A DNA stretch of 64,000 nucleotides from Streptomyces ortus (GTDB lineage Bacteria > Actinomycetota > Actinomycetes > Streptomycetales > Streptomycetaceae), in contig NZ_JAIFZO010000002.1 of the NCBI RefSeq assembly GCF_026341275.1, positions 3,502,118 to 3,566,117 of the forward strand. Direction: 5' to 3'. Positions 16,125 to 23,700 of the stretch are shown here, one piece after another. Under the pieces are notes generated by a model that saw nothing but the letters and a program-made list of their open reading frames with translations, did not search any database and was not told the origin of the DNA. Each line of letters starts with the position of its first letter. The first letter of the stretch is position 1. The position numbers and the translations under genes are program-made.

Positions 16125-17024
16125 TCACAAGAGGGGCACCACGGCGACGGGACAGCTCACGTGATGGACGGCGGCGTGGGTGACGGGTCCGGTACGCGGT
16201 CCGAGGGGACGCTCGGCCAGGTGATGACCGACCACCAGAAGACCCGCCGTGGAAGCGGCCTTGATCAGCACCGAGGCCGCTTTGCCCTGCGGTACGCATT
16301 CCAGGACTTCGACGTCGGGGTACTTGTCCCGCCACACCTGAAGCACCGCGGACAGGAAACCCCGCCACTCCCGTGCCTGCTGCGGCCGGTCCGCGAGAGC
16401 GACGTCTCCCGGGCCCAGTTCGAACGCGGAGGGCGCCTGCCAGGCGTAGAGGACCCGCAGCCGGGCACCGCGCGACCGGGCCGCCGCGAAGGCGAAGTCG
16501 ATCACCGTGTCGCTCGGGTCACCGGCATCGAGACCCAGCACCACGTCGCGGTAGCAGGTGCGATCGGAGGCGCCCCCGTCCGCCTCGGGAACATGCTCGT
16601 CCTGCGGTTCCTCCCCCGCCCGTACGAGGACGACGGGACACGTCGCCTTCGCCACCACGCCGAGGGCCACGGAGCCCACCAGGAAGCCGGTGAAGCCGCT
16701 GAGCCCACGCGACCCCAGGACCAGCAGTTCCGCACGGTCGGCTGCCCGCAACAGGGCGGCTGTCGCGGGCCCGTCGGCCTGCTCCTCGGACAGCCGGACC
16801 GCGGGGCAGGCACGGCGGACACGATCCTCCGCCCGGCGCAGTACACGGCGGGCCTGATGGCGCTGCGCCGCGTTCGCCGCCTCGCCGTCCTGGCGAGGAT
16901 GCCAGTTGCGGGCGTGCAGCAACCACAGGGGACGTTCGCGGCGTACGGCCTCGCGGGCCGCCCACTCGGCCGCGGAGAGACTCTCGGCGGAACCGTCGAC
17001 TCCGGCAATCACAGGCGCGAGCAT
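16125..17024 (-). CDS. Universal stress protein, two USP domains (USP 2)
   Basis: A 299-residue tandem-USP protein with intact N-terminal GVDGSAES and domain 1 loop VLGSRGLSGFTGFLVGSVAL (the G-2x-G-9x-G-S pattern for ATP). Domain 2 has VVLGLDAGDPSDTVIDFA and the degenerate loop VVGHHLAERPLGPRTGPVT. The ATG at 17024 has a GGAGG site 8 nt upstream. It is divergent from USP 3 with one shared palindromic box between them, so the two genes are probably co-induced. It is upstream of the Rv1733c-like gene on the same strand. Confidence 0.93.
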   Translation of the reverse strand: MLAPVIAGVDGSAESLSAAEWAAREAVRRERPLWLLHARNWHPRQDGEAANAAQRHQARRVLRRAEDRVRRACPAVRLSEEQADGPATAALLRAADRAELLVLGSRGLSGFTGFLVGSVALGVVAKATCPVVLVRAGEEPQDEHVPEADGGASDRTCYRDVVLGLDAGDPSDTVIDFAFAAARSRGARLRVLYAWQAPSAFELGPGDVALADRPQQAREWRGFLSAVLQVWRDKYPDVEVLECVPQGKAASVLIKAASTAGLLVVGHHLAERPLGPRTGPVTHAAVHHVSCPVAVVPLL

Positions 17025-17093
17025 TCCGCACACCTCCAGCATCCGGGTCTGCTTCTCATAGCCAGTGTCGTCCCTCCCCGGCCCCGGCAGCAG

Positions 17094-17128
17094 GGGCCGC
17101 CAGGGCTCCACAAGGGACCGTTCGGCCC
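17094..17128. promoter_or_regulatory. OsdR/DosR-type boxes between divergent USP genes
   Basis: GGACCG-TT-CGGCCC (17115-17128) lies 73 bp before USP 3 (+) and 91 bp before USP 2 (-), so one site can serve both directions. A weak partner, GGGCCG-CC-AGGGCT, is 21 bp to the left at 17094-17107. Confidence 0.55.
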
Positions 17129-17200
17129 CTGCGCGTACCGGGTCATCAGGACCCAGAGTCCGGAGGGTGGGGAGCCCCTCCCTCGGACCTCGGAGGCACC

Positions 17201-18136
17201 ATGTCGACGCAGTGGGTGATGGTCATCGGAGACGACCTGTCGGCGCGCACGCGTGTCGTGAAGTGGGCGGCGTGTGAGGCGGCGCGGCGGGGGCTTCCTC
17301 TGCGGATCGTCCATGTCGCGCCGCGGGTGGAACACGGCACGCCCCGGTACGACGGGGGTCACCCGCGACCCGTGGCGAACCCCGTGGCGGCTCAACTTGC
17401 CCACGCTCACACGGGGTTGAGAGTCGACACCACGCACATCACCGGAACGGTCGTACGGGAAGGGCGTTCGCTGGTCCGGAACGCGCAACTGGTCGTCGTA
17501 GGAACAGGAACGGGTACGGGTACGGGTACGGGTACGGGTACGGGTACGGGTACGGGTACGGGTACGGGTACGGGCGCAGGCACAGGCACAGGCACGCCGG
17601 AGGAGTCCGGGTCCGCCGGTCCGTTCCCGAGTCCGATCGTCCGGGAGATCGTCGGGGGCGCCGCGTGCCCGGTCGTGTTCGTGCCCGGCGGTCCCGGCCC
17701 CGCGAGACCGCCGAACCGGCCCACCCGGATCACCGTCGGGATCGACGCGCGCGACCCCGCGGCCGGTGCGCTCGATTTCGCCTTCGGCACGGCTCGGCTG
17801 CGGCAGGCGCGGCTGCGGGCGGTGCACGCCTGGTCGCTTCCGCCGGCCGCCGCCGAACTGCCCTTCCGCGTACCGGAGAAGGACCGCGCCACGTGGGAGG
17901 ACCACGAGGTGCAGCTGCTGTCCGACGTGCTGCGGCCGTGGCGTGAGAAGGACCCGACCGTGCCGGTCCTTGAGGACGTCGTCCTGTTCTCGCCGACCGA
18001 GGCGCTGCTACGCGATCCGGACAACGCCGAGCTCGTGGTGGTCGGACGCGGACGCCCGGTCGTGCACGGTCTGTCCGCCACCGTGGACACCCTGCTGCGG
18101 TCCACCGGAAGTCCGGTGGCCGTCGTGCCGGAGTGA
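17201..18136 (+). CDS. Universal stress protein with Gly-Thr repeat in domain 1 (USP 3)
   Basis: A 311-residue tandem-USP protein. Domain 1 opens unusually as MSTQWVMVIGDDLSARTRVV and runs normally to QLVVVG. There the expected ATP loop (GSRGxxGFxGLLLGS) is replaced by a run of 16 Gly-Thr/Ala dipeptides encoded by a GGTACG hexamer array (codons about 101-132), followed by TPEESGSAGPFPSPIVREIV and the normal last strand CPVVFVPGG. Domain 2 (ITVGIDARDPAAGALDFAF, VVVGRGRPVVHGLSATVDTL) is intact but also has an atypical loop. ATP binding by domain 1 is doubtful. A GGAGG site lies 8 nt before the ATG. Hexamer changes would lengthen or shorten the run without shifting frame. Confidence 0.9.
   Translation: MSTQWVMVIGDDLSARTRVVKWAACEAARRGLPLRIVHVAPRVEHGTPRYDGGHPRPVANPVAAQLAHAHTGLRVDTTHITGTVVREGRSLVRNAQLVVVGTGTGTGTGTGTGTGTGTGTGTGTGAGTGTGTPEESGSAGPFPSPIVREIVGGAACPVVFVPGGPGPARPPNRPTRITVGIDARDPAAGALDFAFGTARLRQARLRAVHAWSLPPAAAELPFRVPEKDRATWEDHEVQLLSDVLRPWREKDPTVPVLEDVVLFSPTEALLRDPDNAELVVVGRGRPVVHGLSATVDTLLRSTGSPVAVVPE
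17501..17596 (+). repeat. GGTACG hexamer array inside USP 3 (ten perfect units)
   Basis: Ten perfect GGTACG units (17513-17572) are flanked by degenerate units GGAACA GGAACG before and GGCGCA GGCACA GGCACA GGCACG after, 16 in all. The array is in frame and encodes alternating Gly and Thr (one Ala). It is the longest perfect microsatellite in the window. Confidence 0.97.
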
Positions 18137-18138
18137 CA

Positions 18139-18173
18139 CGGACGTCCGGCCCCCGGCATGGGTCGTTCGGCCC
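18139..18173. promoter_or_regulatory. Tandem OsdR/DosR-type boxes, CBS 2 promoter
   Basis: CGGACG-TC-CGGCCC (18139-18152) and GGGTCG-TT-CGGCCC (18160-18173) are 21 bp apart, immediately after the USP 3 stop and 117 bp before the CBS 2 start. This suggests a separate promoter for CBS 2 inside the USP 3/CBS 2 spacer. Confidence 0.6.
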
Positions 18174-18290
18174 CTGTGGCACGCCCTGTGCGCGGCGCAC
18201 AGTGAGAGGGACGAAGGCACGTACGAGGATCGCCGGCCGGTCTCCGTCCCTTCCTCGGGCCGACGGTCGTCCGCACTTCGGGAGGCTTCG

Positions 18291-19001
18291 ATGTCCGACT
18301 CACCCTCCACCTCTCCCTTTGCCGGATCACCGCACACGGTGAGCGATGTGATGACCCATACCGTCGTCGCCGTCGGGCGAGAGGCGTCCTTCAAGGAGAT
18401 CGTCGAACTGCTCGCCCAGTGGAAGGTCAGCGCACTGCCCGTGCTGGCCGGCGAGGGACGGGTCATCGGCGTGGTGTCCGAGGCGGACCTGCTGCGCGCG
18501 GAGGAGCTGCGGGATGCCGACGACGAGGCCACCGCCCGTGCGGGCGTCCCTCCGGAACGGGTCGCGGCGGGTGGCCCGACCGCGGGTGGCCCGACCACAG
18601 ATGGTCTGACTGCGGGCGGTCTGACCGCGGGCGAGCTGATGAGCACTCCCGCCGTCACCGTGCATCCCGACGCCACGCTGCCCGAGGCCGCGCGCATCAT
18701 GGCCCGCCGCAGGGTCAAGCGGCTCCCGGTCGTCGACAGGATCGGCCTGCTGCAGGGTGTGGTGAGCCGCGGCGACCTGCTGAAGGTCTTCCTCCGGTCC
18801 GACGAGGAGATCGCCGACGAGATCCGGCGGTCCGTCCTCATCCAGCTTCCGGTCACCACCCCCCTGACGGTCGGCGTCGCCGGCGGTGTGGTCACGCTGG
18901 GCGGAAGTCTGCCCGACCGCTGCCTCGTACCGGTGCTGACCCGGGCCGTGCGGGCCGTCGAAGGGGTCGTCGACGTACGCACCGAACTCGTGCACCGATG
19001 A
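18291..19001 (+). CDS. CBS-pair plus BON domain protein (CBS 2)
   Basis: A 236-residue paralogue of CBS 1: CBS motif 1 from SDVMTHTVVAVGREASFKEI, CBS motif 2 from GELMSTPAVTVHPDATLPEA, a conserved HVKRLPVVD-type segment (RRRVKRLPVVDRIGLLQGVV) and a C-terminal BON domain (LTVGVAGGVVTLGGSLPDRC). It is 24 residues longer than CBS 1, partly because the linker between the CBS motifs carries a five-residue repeat (TAGGP TAGGP TTDGL TAGGL). A GGGAGG site precedes the ATG. It is probably a nucleotide-sensing stress protein of the dormancy regulon. Confidence 0.92.
   Translation: MSDSPSTSPFAGSPHTVSDVMTHTVVAVGREASFKEIVELLAQWKVSALPVLAGEGRVIGVVSEADLLRAEELRDADDEATARAGVPPERVAAGGPTAGGPTTDGLTAGGLTAGELMSTPAVTVHPDATLPEAARIMARRRVKRLPVVDRIGLLQGVVSRGDLLKVFLRSDEEIADEIRRSVLIQLPVTTPLTVGVAGGVVTLGGSLPDRCLVPVLTRAVRAVEGVVDVRTELVHR
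18567..18641 (+). repeat. 15-bp in-frame tandem repeat in the CBS 2 linker
   Basis: Five 15-nt units: GCGGGTGGCCCGACC twice exactly, then three diverged units. They encode AGGPT-like pentapeptides. The fifth unit merges with the conserved GELM of the second CBS motif, which suggests the linker grew by duplicating the sequence before that motif. Confidence 0.85.
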
Positions 19002-19043
19002 CGCACTTGATCGCTGCTGACAGTTCGTGACGGATCGAATCAA

Positions 19044-19121
19044 CCGGCCGTCGCCCTGGGCACCGCTCAGGACGACGGCCGGCGCGCGAGACCTCGTGTC
19101 TCCCCAGCCACGAGGTTCTCG
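19044..19121. terminator. Paired hairpins between convergent genes
   Basis: CCGGCCGTCG/CGACGGCCGG (19044-19053 with 19073-19082) is a 10-bp stem with a 19-nt loop. CGAGACCTCGTG/CACGAGGTTCTCG (19087-19121) is a second stem. They lie between the CBS 2 stop and the stop of the convergent flavodoxin gene. No coding sequence is seen in 19002-19199. Confidence 0.5.
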
Positions 19122-19199
19122 CGTGGATGTCCTCACAGCCGCGCGGGCAGGAGCGGGAGCGCCTGGCCCTCGGAAACCGTGGGAACTGGTCACGGTGTG

Positions 19200-19757
19200 T
19201 CAGCCTTTTCCTTCTCCGCTGCCTTCTCGGCTGCCTTCTCGCCCACGCTCCGCTGCCTGCTCGCCCACGAGTTCGGCGCCGATGCGCTCCGCCCACGCCT
19301 CGACCGCCCCGAAGTCCCGGAAGTCTCCGCCCTTTCCGGAACGCAGGATCAACCGGGCCATGTACCCGCGCGCACCTTCCTCGATGCACCCCCCGAACGT
19401 CACGTGCTCCCTGATGTCCAGCCGGCCCATGACGCGCCGTACGTCGGACACGGGTGGGATGTCCCGCTCCGAGGCCGACGCGTCGAGGGGCCCGCTGCTG
19501 AACAGCCACACCGGACGCGCCGCCAGTTGAGGGCGGTGCCGCCGGACGAACCGGCGGGCGTCCCGGTGCCAGCGTCCGGCGTACAGCGCGCCGCCGACCA
19601 CCACGGCGTCGTACGACGCGACGCCTGCCTCCGCGGACGCGGCCGGCCGTGCGTCGGCTGTCAGTCCGTTCTTGCGCAGGACCGCCGCGATGGCCTCGGC
19701 GATCTGCGCGGTCGATCCGTTCTTCGTCCCGTAGGCGACCAGCACGCTCTCGGTCAT
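19200..19757 (-). CDS. Flavodoxin-domain protein
   Basis: A 185-residue flavodoxin-like protein of the HemG-type group. The phosphate loop VAYGTKNGSTAQIAEAI lies near residues 7-23, then VVVGGALYAGRWHRDARRFV and the FMN-side loop WLFSSGPLDASASERDI. A charged Gly/Glu/Ser/Arg tail (last ~20 residues, GREGSREGSGEGKG) is unusual and looks like a slippage product. The GGAAGGAGG site is strong. It is the last gene of a minus-strand unit below the GNAT-synthetase and CBS 3 genes and may be an electron carrier in low oxygen. Confidence 0.86.
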   Translation of the reverse strand: MTESVLVAYGTKNGSTAQIAEAIAAVLRKNGLTADARPAASAEAGVASYDAVVVGGALYAGRWHRDARRFVRRHRPQLAARPVWLFSSGPLDASASERDIPPVSDVRRVMGRLDIREHVTFGGCIEEGARGYMARLILRSGKGGDFRDFGAVEAWAERIGAELVGEQAAERGREGSREGSGEGKG

Positions 19758-19843
19758 GGCGGTACGCCTCCTTCCGCCCGGGAAACGGGTGAGAGTGATG
19801 TTGATGGCGATGGCGATGGGGATGGGGGATGGGGCGAGTCTTT

Positions 19844-20575
19844 CTACATCCTGCGCAGCCAGTCGTCGGCGACCCCGTGCGGCGCGTTCTCGTCGGCCCG
19901 GAACCGCGCGTCGTCCAGCCGGAAGGTGAGCTTGTCGACCACCGCGACGACACCGTCGATCTGGCGCGTCATGGAAACGGCGATCTCCGACTCGCTCTTG
20001 CGTTCCACGTGACCGGTGAGCGTGACCACGCCCTCGGTCACCGAGACGTCGACCGTGGTGGGCGCCAGCCACAGCGACCTGACCAGCACCTCGTCGACGA
20101 CCTCCTGCCGGATCTCCCGGTCGGGCCGCAGAAACACCTGCAGCAGGTCGCGGCGGGTGACGATGCCCACGAGCCGGTCCTCCTCGTCCAGGACAGGCAG
20201 GCGTTCCACCCGTCGCCGGGCCATGGTGCGGGCGGCCTCGACGATCGTGTCGTCGGCGTGCGCCGTCACAGGCGGTTCGGTCATCAGCTGCCCCGCGGTC
20301 CGGGCCCTCGCCTTCACGGCCTGCCTGCGGACGCCGGGCCTCAGCCCGGCGAGCGAGAAGCGACGCTTCGGGGCGTACGGGTCGGGCGTCCGTGCCTGCC
20401 GAAGCATCAGGTCGGTCTCGGAGATGACTCCGATGACCTTCTCGTCCTCGTCGATGACGGGCAGGCCGCTGATCCGGTGCTCCGCGAGCCGCCGTGCCAC
20501 CTCCTTGAACGGGGTGCCGTACGTGGCCCGGACGACCTCGGTCGTCATCACGGAACCGATCTTGTCGTGTTTCAT
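19844..20575 (-). CDS. CBS-pair plus BON domain protein (CBS 3)
   Basis: A 243-residue protein with CBS motif 1 (SVMTTEVVRATYGTPFKEVA), CBS motif 2 (GQLMTEPPVTAHADDTIVEA, then RRVERLPVLDEEDRLVGIV) and a C-terminal BON domain (VDVSVTEGVVTLTGHVERKS). It is the third CBS-BON protein of the island. Its start is only 13 nt below the stop of the GNAT-synthetase gene, so the two are almost certainly co-transcribed. The following 86-nt gap to the flavodoxin contains GATGGC-like hexamer repeats. Confidence 0.93.
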   Translation of the reverse strand: MKHDKIGSVMTTEVVRATYGTPFKEVARRLAEHRISGLPVIDEDEKVIGVISETDLMLRQARTPDPYAPKRRFSLAGLRPGVRRQAVKARARTAGQLMTEPPVTAHADDTIVEAARTMARRRVERLPVLDEEDRLVGIVTRRDLLQVFLRPDREIRQEVVDEVLVRSLWLAPTTVDVSVTEGVVTLTGHVERKSESEIAVSMTRQIDGVVAVVDKLTFRLDDARFRADENAPHGVADDWLRRM

Positions 20576-20588
20576 GGTGGTTCCCTTC

Positions 20589-23327
20589 TCAGCGGAGTCG
20601 GCGCAGGTACGGGTCCTGGGGCCGGCGCGGCACCAGACGCACCCGCGCGTCAAGCACGGAGACCGCGCCCGGTGTCGCCAGAACGGGGTTGAAGTCGGCC
20701 TCGGCGAGCTGGGGGAGGTCGCTCGCCATGCGGGACAGGCGCAGCAGCACCTGTTCGAGGCCGGGGAGGTCGACCGGCCCGCTGCCGTGCGCGCCGAAGA
20801 GGAGCGGAGCACAGCGCGGGGCCGTGATCAGGTCGTGTACGTCGCGGTCGGTCAGCGGGGCGAGCCGGGCGGCGTGGTCGGCGAGCACCTCGGTGGCCGT
20901 GCCTCCGAGGCCGAACAGGACCAGCGGTCCGAAGACCTCGTCCTGGACGACGCCCGCGAAGAGCTCGGTGTCGCGGGCGGCCAAGGGCTGCACGACCACT
21001 CCGGTGAGCAGGCCCGCGAACCGTGTCTCCAGGTCCCGGAAGGCGGCACGTACCTGGGAGTCGCCTTGGAGATCGAGGTGGACGGCCCGCTGCGCGCTCT
21101 TGTGCAGCAGGCCCGGCCAGTGGGCCTTCATGACGACCCGGCCGTCGGGTCCGCGCAGCCGCTCGGCGACGGTCACGGCGTCGTCCTCGGTCTCCGCCCA
21201 GGCCCATTCGAGCTGCGGAACTCCGTAGCAGGACAGGAGTTCCGCACAGGTGTGCGGGTCCAGCCAGCCGCCGTCGGGGTGAGCGGCGAAGAAGTCCTCG
21301 GCGACCCGGTGAGCCCGTGGGGTGTCGACTCCGTCGAGATCCGGGATCGTGCTCTCGGGCCTGCTCAGCCACGTCGCGCGGTGGGCGGCGTGGGCCAGCG
21401 CCCGTGCCGCCGCCTGGGGTTCGGCGTAGGAGGGGACGGTGCCGCCGTCAGTCGTGGGCAGCAGCTTGACCGGCAGATCCTGTTCGAGTCGCACCGCCAC
21501 GACCGGCCGTACCCACTGCGCGGGAGGTCCGGCCTCGCCGTTCGGGACCGGGCCCGGAGTCCGGGGCCGAGGCCGGGTGAGGGCCCGGACGAGGTCGTCG
21601 CCGGTCGCCGTGGCCACCGCCGTGGGGACGAGCGCCAGCAGGACGGCGTCGACGCTCGGCGAGCGGGTGAGCCGCTCCACGCACGCCCTGAGCTGTTCCT
21701 CGGTGACCCCGGCGGTGGCGTCGACGGGGTTGCCGACAGCGGCACCCTCAGGCAGTACGCCGAGCAGGTCGTCGACCGTCTCCGGGGTGAACGGCGGCAG
21801 GGCGAGCCCCGCCTCGGCACACGCGTCGGCCGCCAGGACGCCCGCGCCGCCCGCGTTGGTGACGATCGCGACGCGGTTCCCGGCCGGAAGTGGCTGGGAG
21901 TGCATCAGAGCGGCGGCTTCGAGGAGTTCGGCGACCGAGCGGGTGGCGGTGATGCCCGCCTGGGTGAACAGGGCCTGCCGCGTCATCGTCCGGGTGGCCG
22001 CGGCCGACGTGTGGGAAGCGGCGGCACGGCGGCCCGCGTCGGTACGGCCGGCGTCGACGGTGAGCAGGGGCATGCGGCGGGTGACCCGCCGCGCCGTGCG
22101 GGAGAAGGAGCGCGGGTTGCCGAAGGACTCCAGGTGCAGCAGGGCGAGGTCGGTGCGGCCGTCGCTCTCCCACCACTGGAGCATGTCGTTGCCGCTGACG
22201 TCGTACTTGTCACCGAGGGAGGCGAAGGAGGAGACACCGATACCGAGGCGGGAGAGTCCGTCGAGGAGCGCGATGCCGACGCCGCCGGACTGCACGGCCA
22301 CGCCGGCGGTGCCGGGGCGCGGATGGTCGGCGGCGAAGGTGGCGTCGAGCCGCAGGCCGGGTTCGGTGTTGGAGACGCCGAGACAGTTGGGCCCCACGAG
22401 GCGCATGCCGTACGTGCGGCACGCCGCCATCAGCGCCCGGGCCTGGGCGCTGTCAAGGCGGGCGGAGACGACGAGCAGCGCCCTCACGCCTGCCTTGCCG
22501 CACTCCTCGGCGGCGGCCGGGACGGCGGTGGCCGGCACCGCGACGACGGCCAGGTCGGGCGTTACGGGCAGGGCACTGACCGAGGGGTAGGACGGCACGC
22601 CGAGGATCGACGTGGCCGCCGGGTTCACCGCGAACAGCCGCCGGCTGAAACCGCCTTGGTGCAGGTGGTGCAGGACGGCACGTCCCACGGAACCGGCCCT
22701 GCGGCCCGCACCGACGACCGCGACCGCGTCGGGCCTCAGAAGGGGTCGGAGGCTCGCGATGTCGGCGGCCCGCCCGCGCGCCTCCACGGCGGTCAGATAG
22801 GCGTCGTCCTCGGTGAGTTCCACATGGCAGCGCACCTCCGGCCCGTCGAAACGGCGGGCCGTGCGCAGGCCGAGGTCGGCGAAGAGCTGGAGGACCTCGT
22901 GGTTCTCACTGAGCGCGTCGGCGGTGAACGTCCGGATGCCCTCCGCACGGGCGGCCGAGACCAGATGCTCGACGAGCAGGGTGCCGATGCCCCGGTGGTG
23001 GAGTCCGTCGGCGACGGCGATGGAGATCTCGGCCGAGTCGCCCCCGCCCGCGGTGTCGTACTCGGCCAGGCCGATCACCTGTCCCTGCGTCTCGGCCAGC
23101 AGCGCCCGGTAACCGGGCCTCGGCGGTGCACAGGCACGCCCGGCGGCCATCTCGGCGGAGCGCCGGCTCGGCCCGAAGAAACGCAGCCGCAGGTTGTCCG
23201 GGGACATCTCCTCGTACAGCCCCTGCAGTTGGTCGTGATCACCTCGCACGACGGGACGGATGCACACCGTGGTGCCGTCCGCGAGCAGGGCATGGACCGT
23301 GGGTCGGCCGAGTACGTCGTCCGTCAT
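20589..23327 (-). CDS. PatA-type protein acetyltransferase: GNAT plus NDP-forming acyl-CoA synthetase domains
   Basis: A 912-residue fusion. Residues ~1-185 form a GNAT domain (FFGPSRRSAEMAAGRA, ISIAVADGLHHRGIGTLLVE). The rest is an NDP-forming acyl-CoA synthetase-like module: a CoA-binding Rossmann part (VAVVGAGRRAGSVGRAVLHH), a ligase part (LVGPNCLGVSNT, SHTSAAATRT) and a C-terminal ATP-grasp (GRVVMKAHWPGLLHKSAQRA). GNAT-first order resembles Streptomyces PatA, which acetylates acetyl-CoA synthetase. ATG 23327 has a GAGGAG site; three palindromic boxes lie 63-121 bp upstream. It heads an operon with CBS 3 and the flavodoxin. Confidence 0.9.
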   Translation of the reverse strand: MTDDVLGRPTVHALLADGTTVCIRPVVRGDHDQLQGLYEEMSPDNLRLRFFGPSRRSAEMAAGRACAPPRPGYRALLAETQGQVIGLAEYDTAGGGDSAEISIAVADGLHHRGIGTLLVEHLVSAARAEGIRTFTADALSENHEVLQLFADLGLRTARRFDGPEVRCHVELTEDDAYLTAVEARGRAADIASLRPLLRPDAVAVVGAGRRAGSVGRAVLHHLHQGGFSRRLFAVNPAATSILGVPSYPSVSALPVTPDLAVVAVPATAVPAAAEECGKAGVRALLVVSARLDSAQARALMAACRTYGMRLVGPNCLGVSNTEPGLRLDATFAADHPRPGTAGVAVQSGGVGIALLDGLSRLGIGVSSFASLGDKYDVSGNDMLQWWESDGRTDLALLHLESFGNPRSFSRTARRVTRRMPLLTVDAGRTDAGRRAAASHTSAAATRTMTRQALFTQAGITATRSVAELLEAAALMHSQPLPAGNRVAIVTNAGGAGVLAADACAEAGLALPPFTPETVDDLLGVLPEGAAVGNPVDATAGVTEEQLRACVERLTRSPSVDAVLLALVPTAVATATGDDLVRALTRPRPRTPGPVPNGEAGPPAQWVRPVVAVRLEQDLPVKLLPTTDGGTVPSYAEPQAAARALAHAAHRATWLSRPESTIPDLDGVDTPRAHRVAEDFFAAHPDGGWLDPHTCAELLSCYGVPQLEWAWAETEDDAVTVAERLRGPDGRVVMKAHWPGLLHKSAQRAVHLDLQGDSQVRAAFRDLETRFAGLLTGVVVQPLAARDTELFAGVVQDEVFGPLVLFGLGGTATEVLADHAARLAPLTDRDVHDLITAPRCAPLLFGAHGSGPVDLPGLEQVLLRLSRMASDLPQLAEADFNPVLATPGAVSVLDARVRLVPRRPQDPYLRRLR

Positions 23328-23389
23328 CGCGGGTCTCCTCAAGGCTTCTGGGCACTTCGAGCATCCAGCGGTCCGGTCCGTGGCCCCAG

Positions 23390-23448
23390 GGGCTGTCCGG
23401 GGGCGGTGTCGGGGCCGGTCGGCCCCGAGGGAACGGGCCGCACGGCCG
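23390..23448. promoter_or_regulatory. Three OsdR/DosR-type boxes, GNAT-synthetase operon promoter
   Basis: GGGCTG-TC-CGGGGG (23390-23403), GGGCCG-GT-CGGCCC (23412-23425) and GGGCCG-CA-CGGCCG (23435-23448) are spaced 22 and 23 bp apart, 63-121 bp before the operon start. This is the densest cluster of the dyad in the window. Confidence 0.62.
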
Positions 23449-23562
23449 GTTCACGCGCCCGGCGCGCAGCAGCCCGAGGCACAGCACCCCGGGGCGCTCC
23501 CGCACTGCTCGCGGAGCGCTCCGGAGCGGCACACCCCGCGCAGCCGCGTCAGCGGGGACCGT

Positions 23563-23632
23563 CCGGACACCGGACACCGGACATCGGACACCGGACGCCG
23601 GACGCCGGACGCCGGGCGCCGGGCGCCGGGCG
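23563..23632. repeat. 7-bp tandem repeat, ten units
   Basis: Ten head-to-tail heptamers: CCGGACA x3, TCGGACA, CCGGACG x3, CCGGGCG x3. The units change in steps from left to right, as expected from repeated slippage. ACCGTCCGGA occurs on both sides. The array is non-coding, 68 nt beyond the stop of USP 4 and upstream of the GNAT operon boxes. Confidence 0.93.
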
Positions 23633-23700
23633 ACACCGTCCGGACGGTCATCACCATCAACATGCGCGTCAGCGCGGCACCGGCACCGAGTTTCCTTTCC

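Noticed and set aside
17501..17596. Hexamer array as non-coding DNA with a shorter USP
   Set aside because: The frame is continuous through it and both flanks match USP domain 1, so it is inside the coding sequence.
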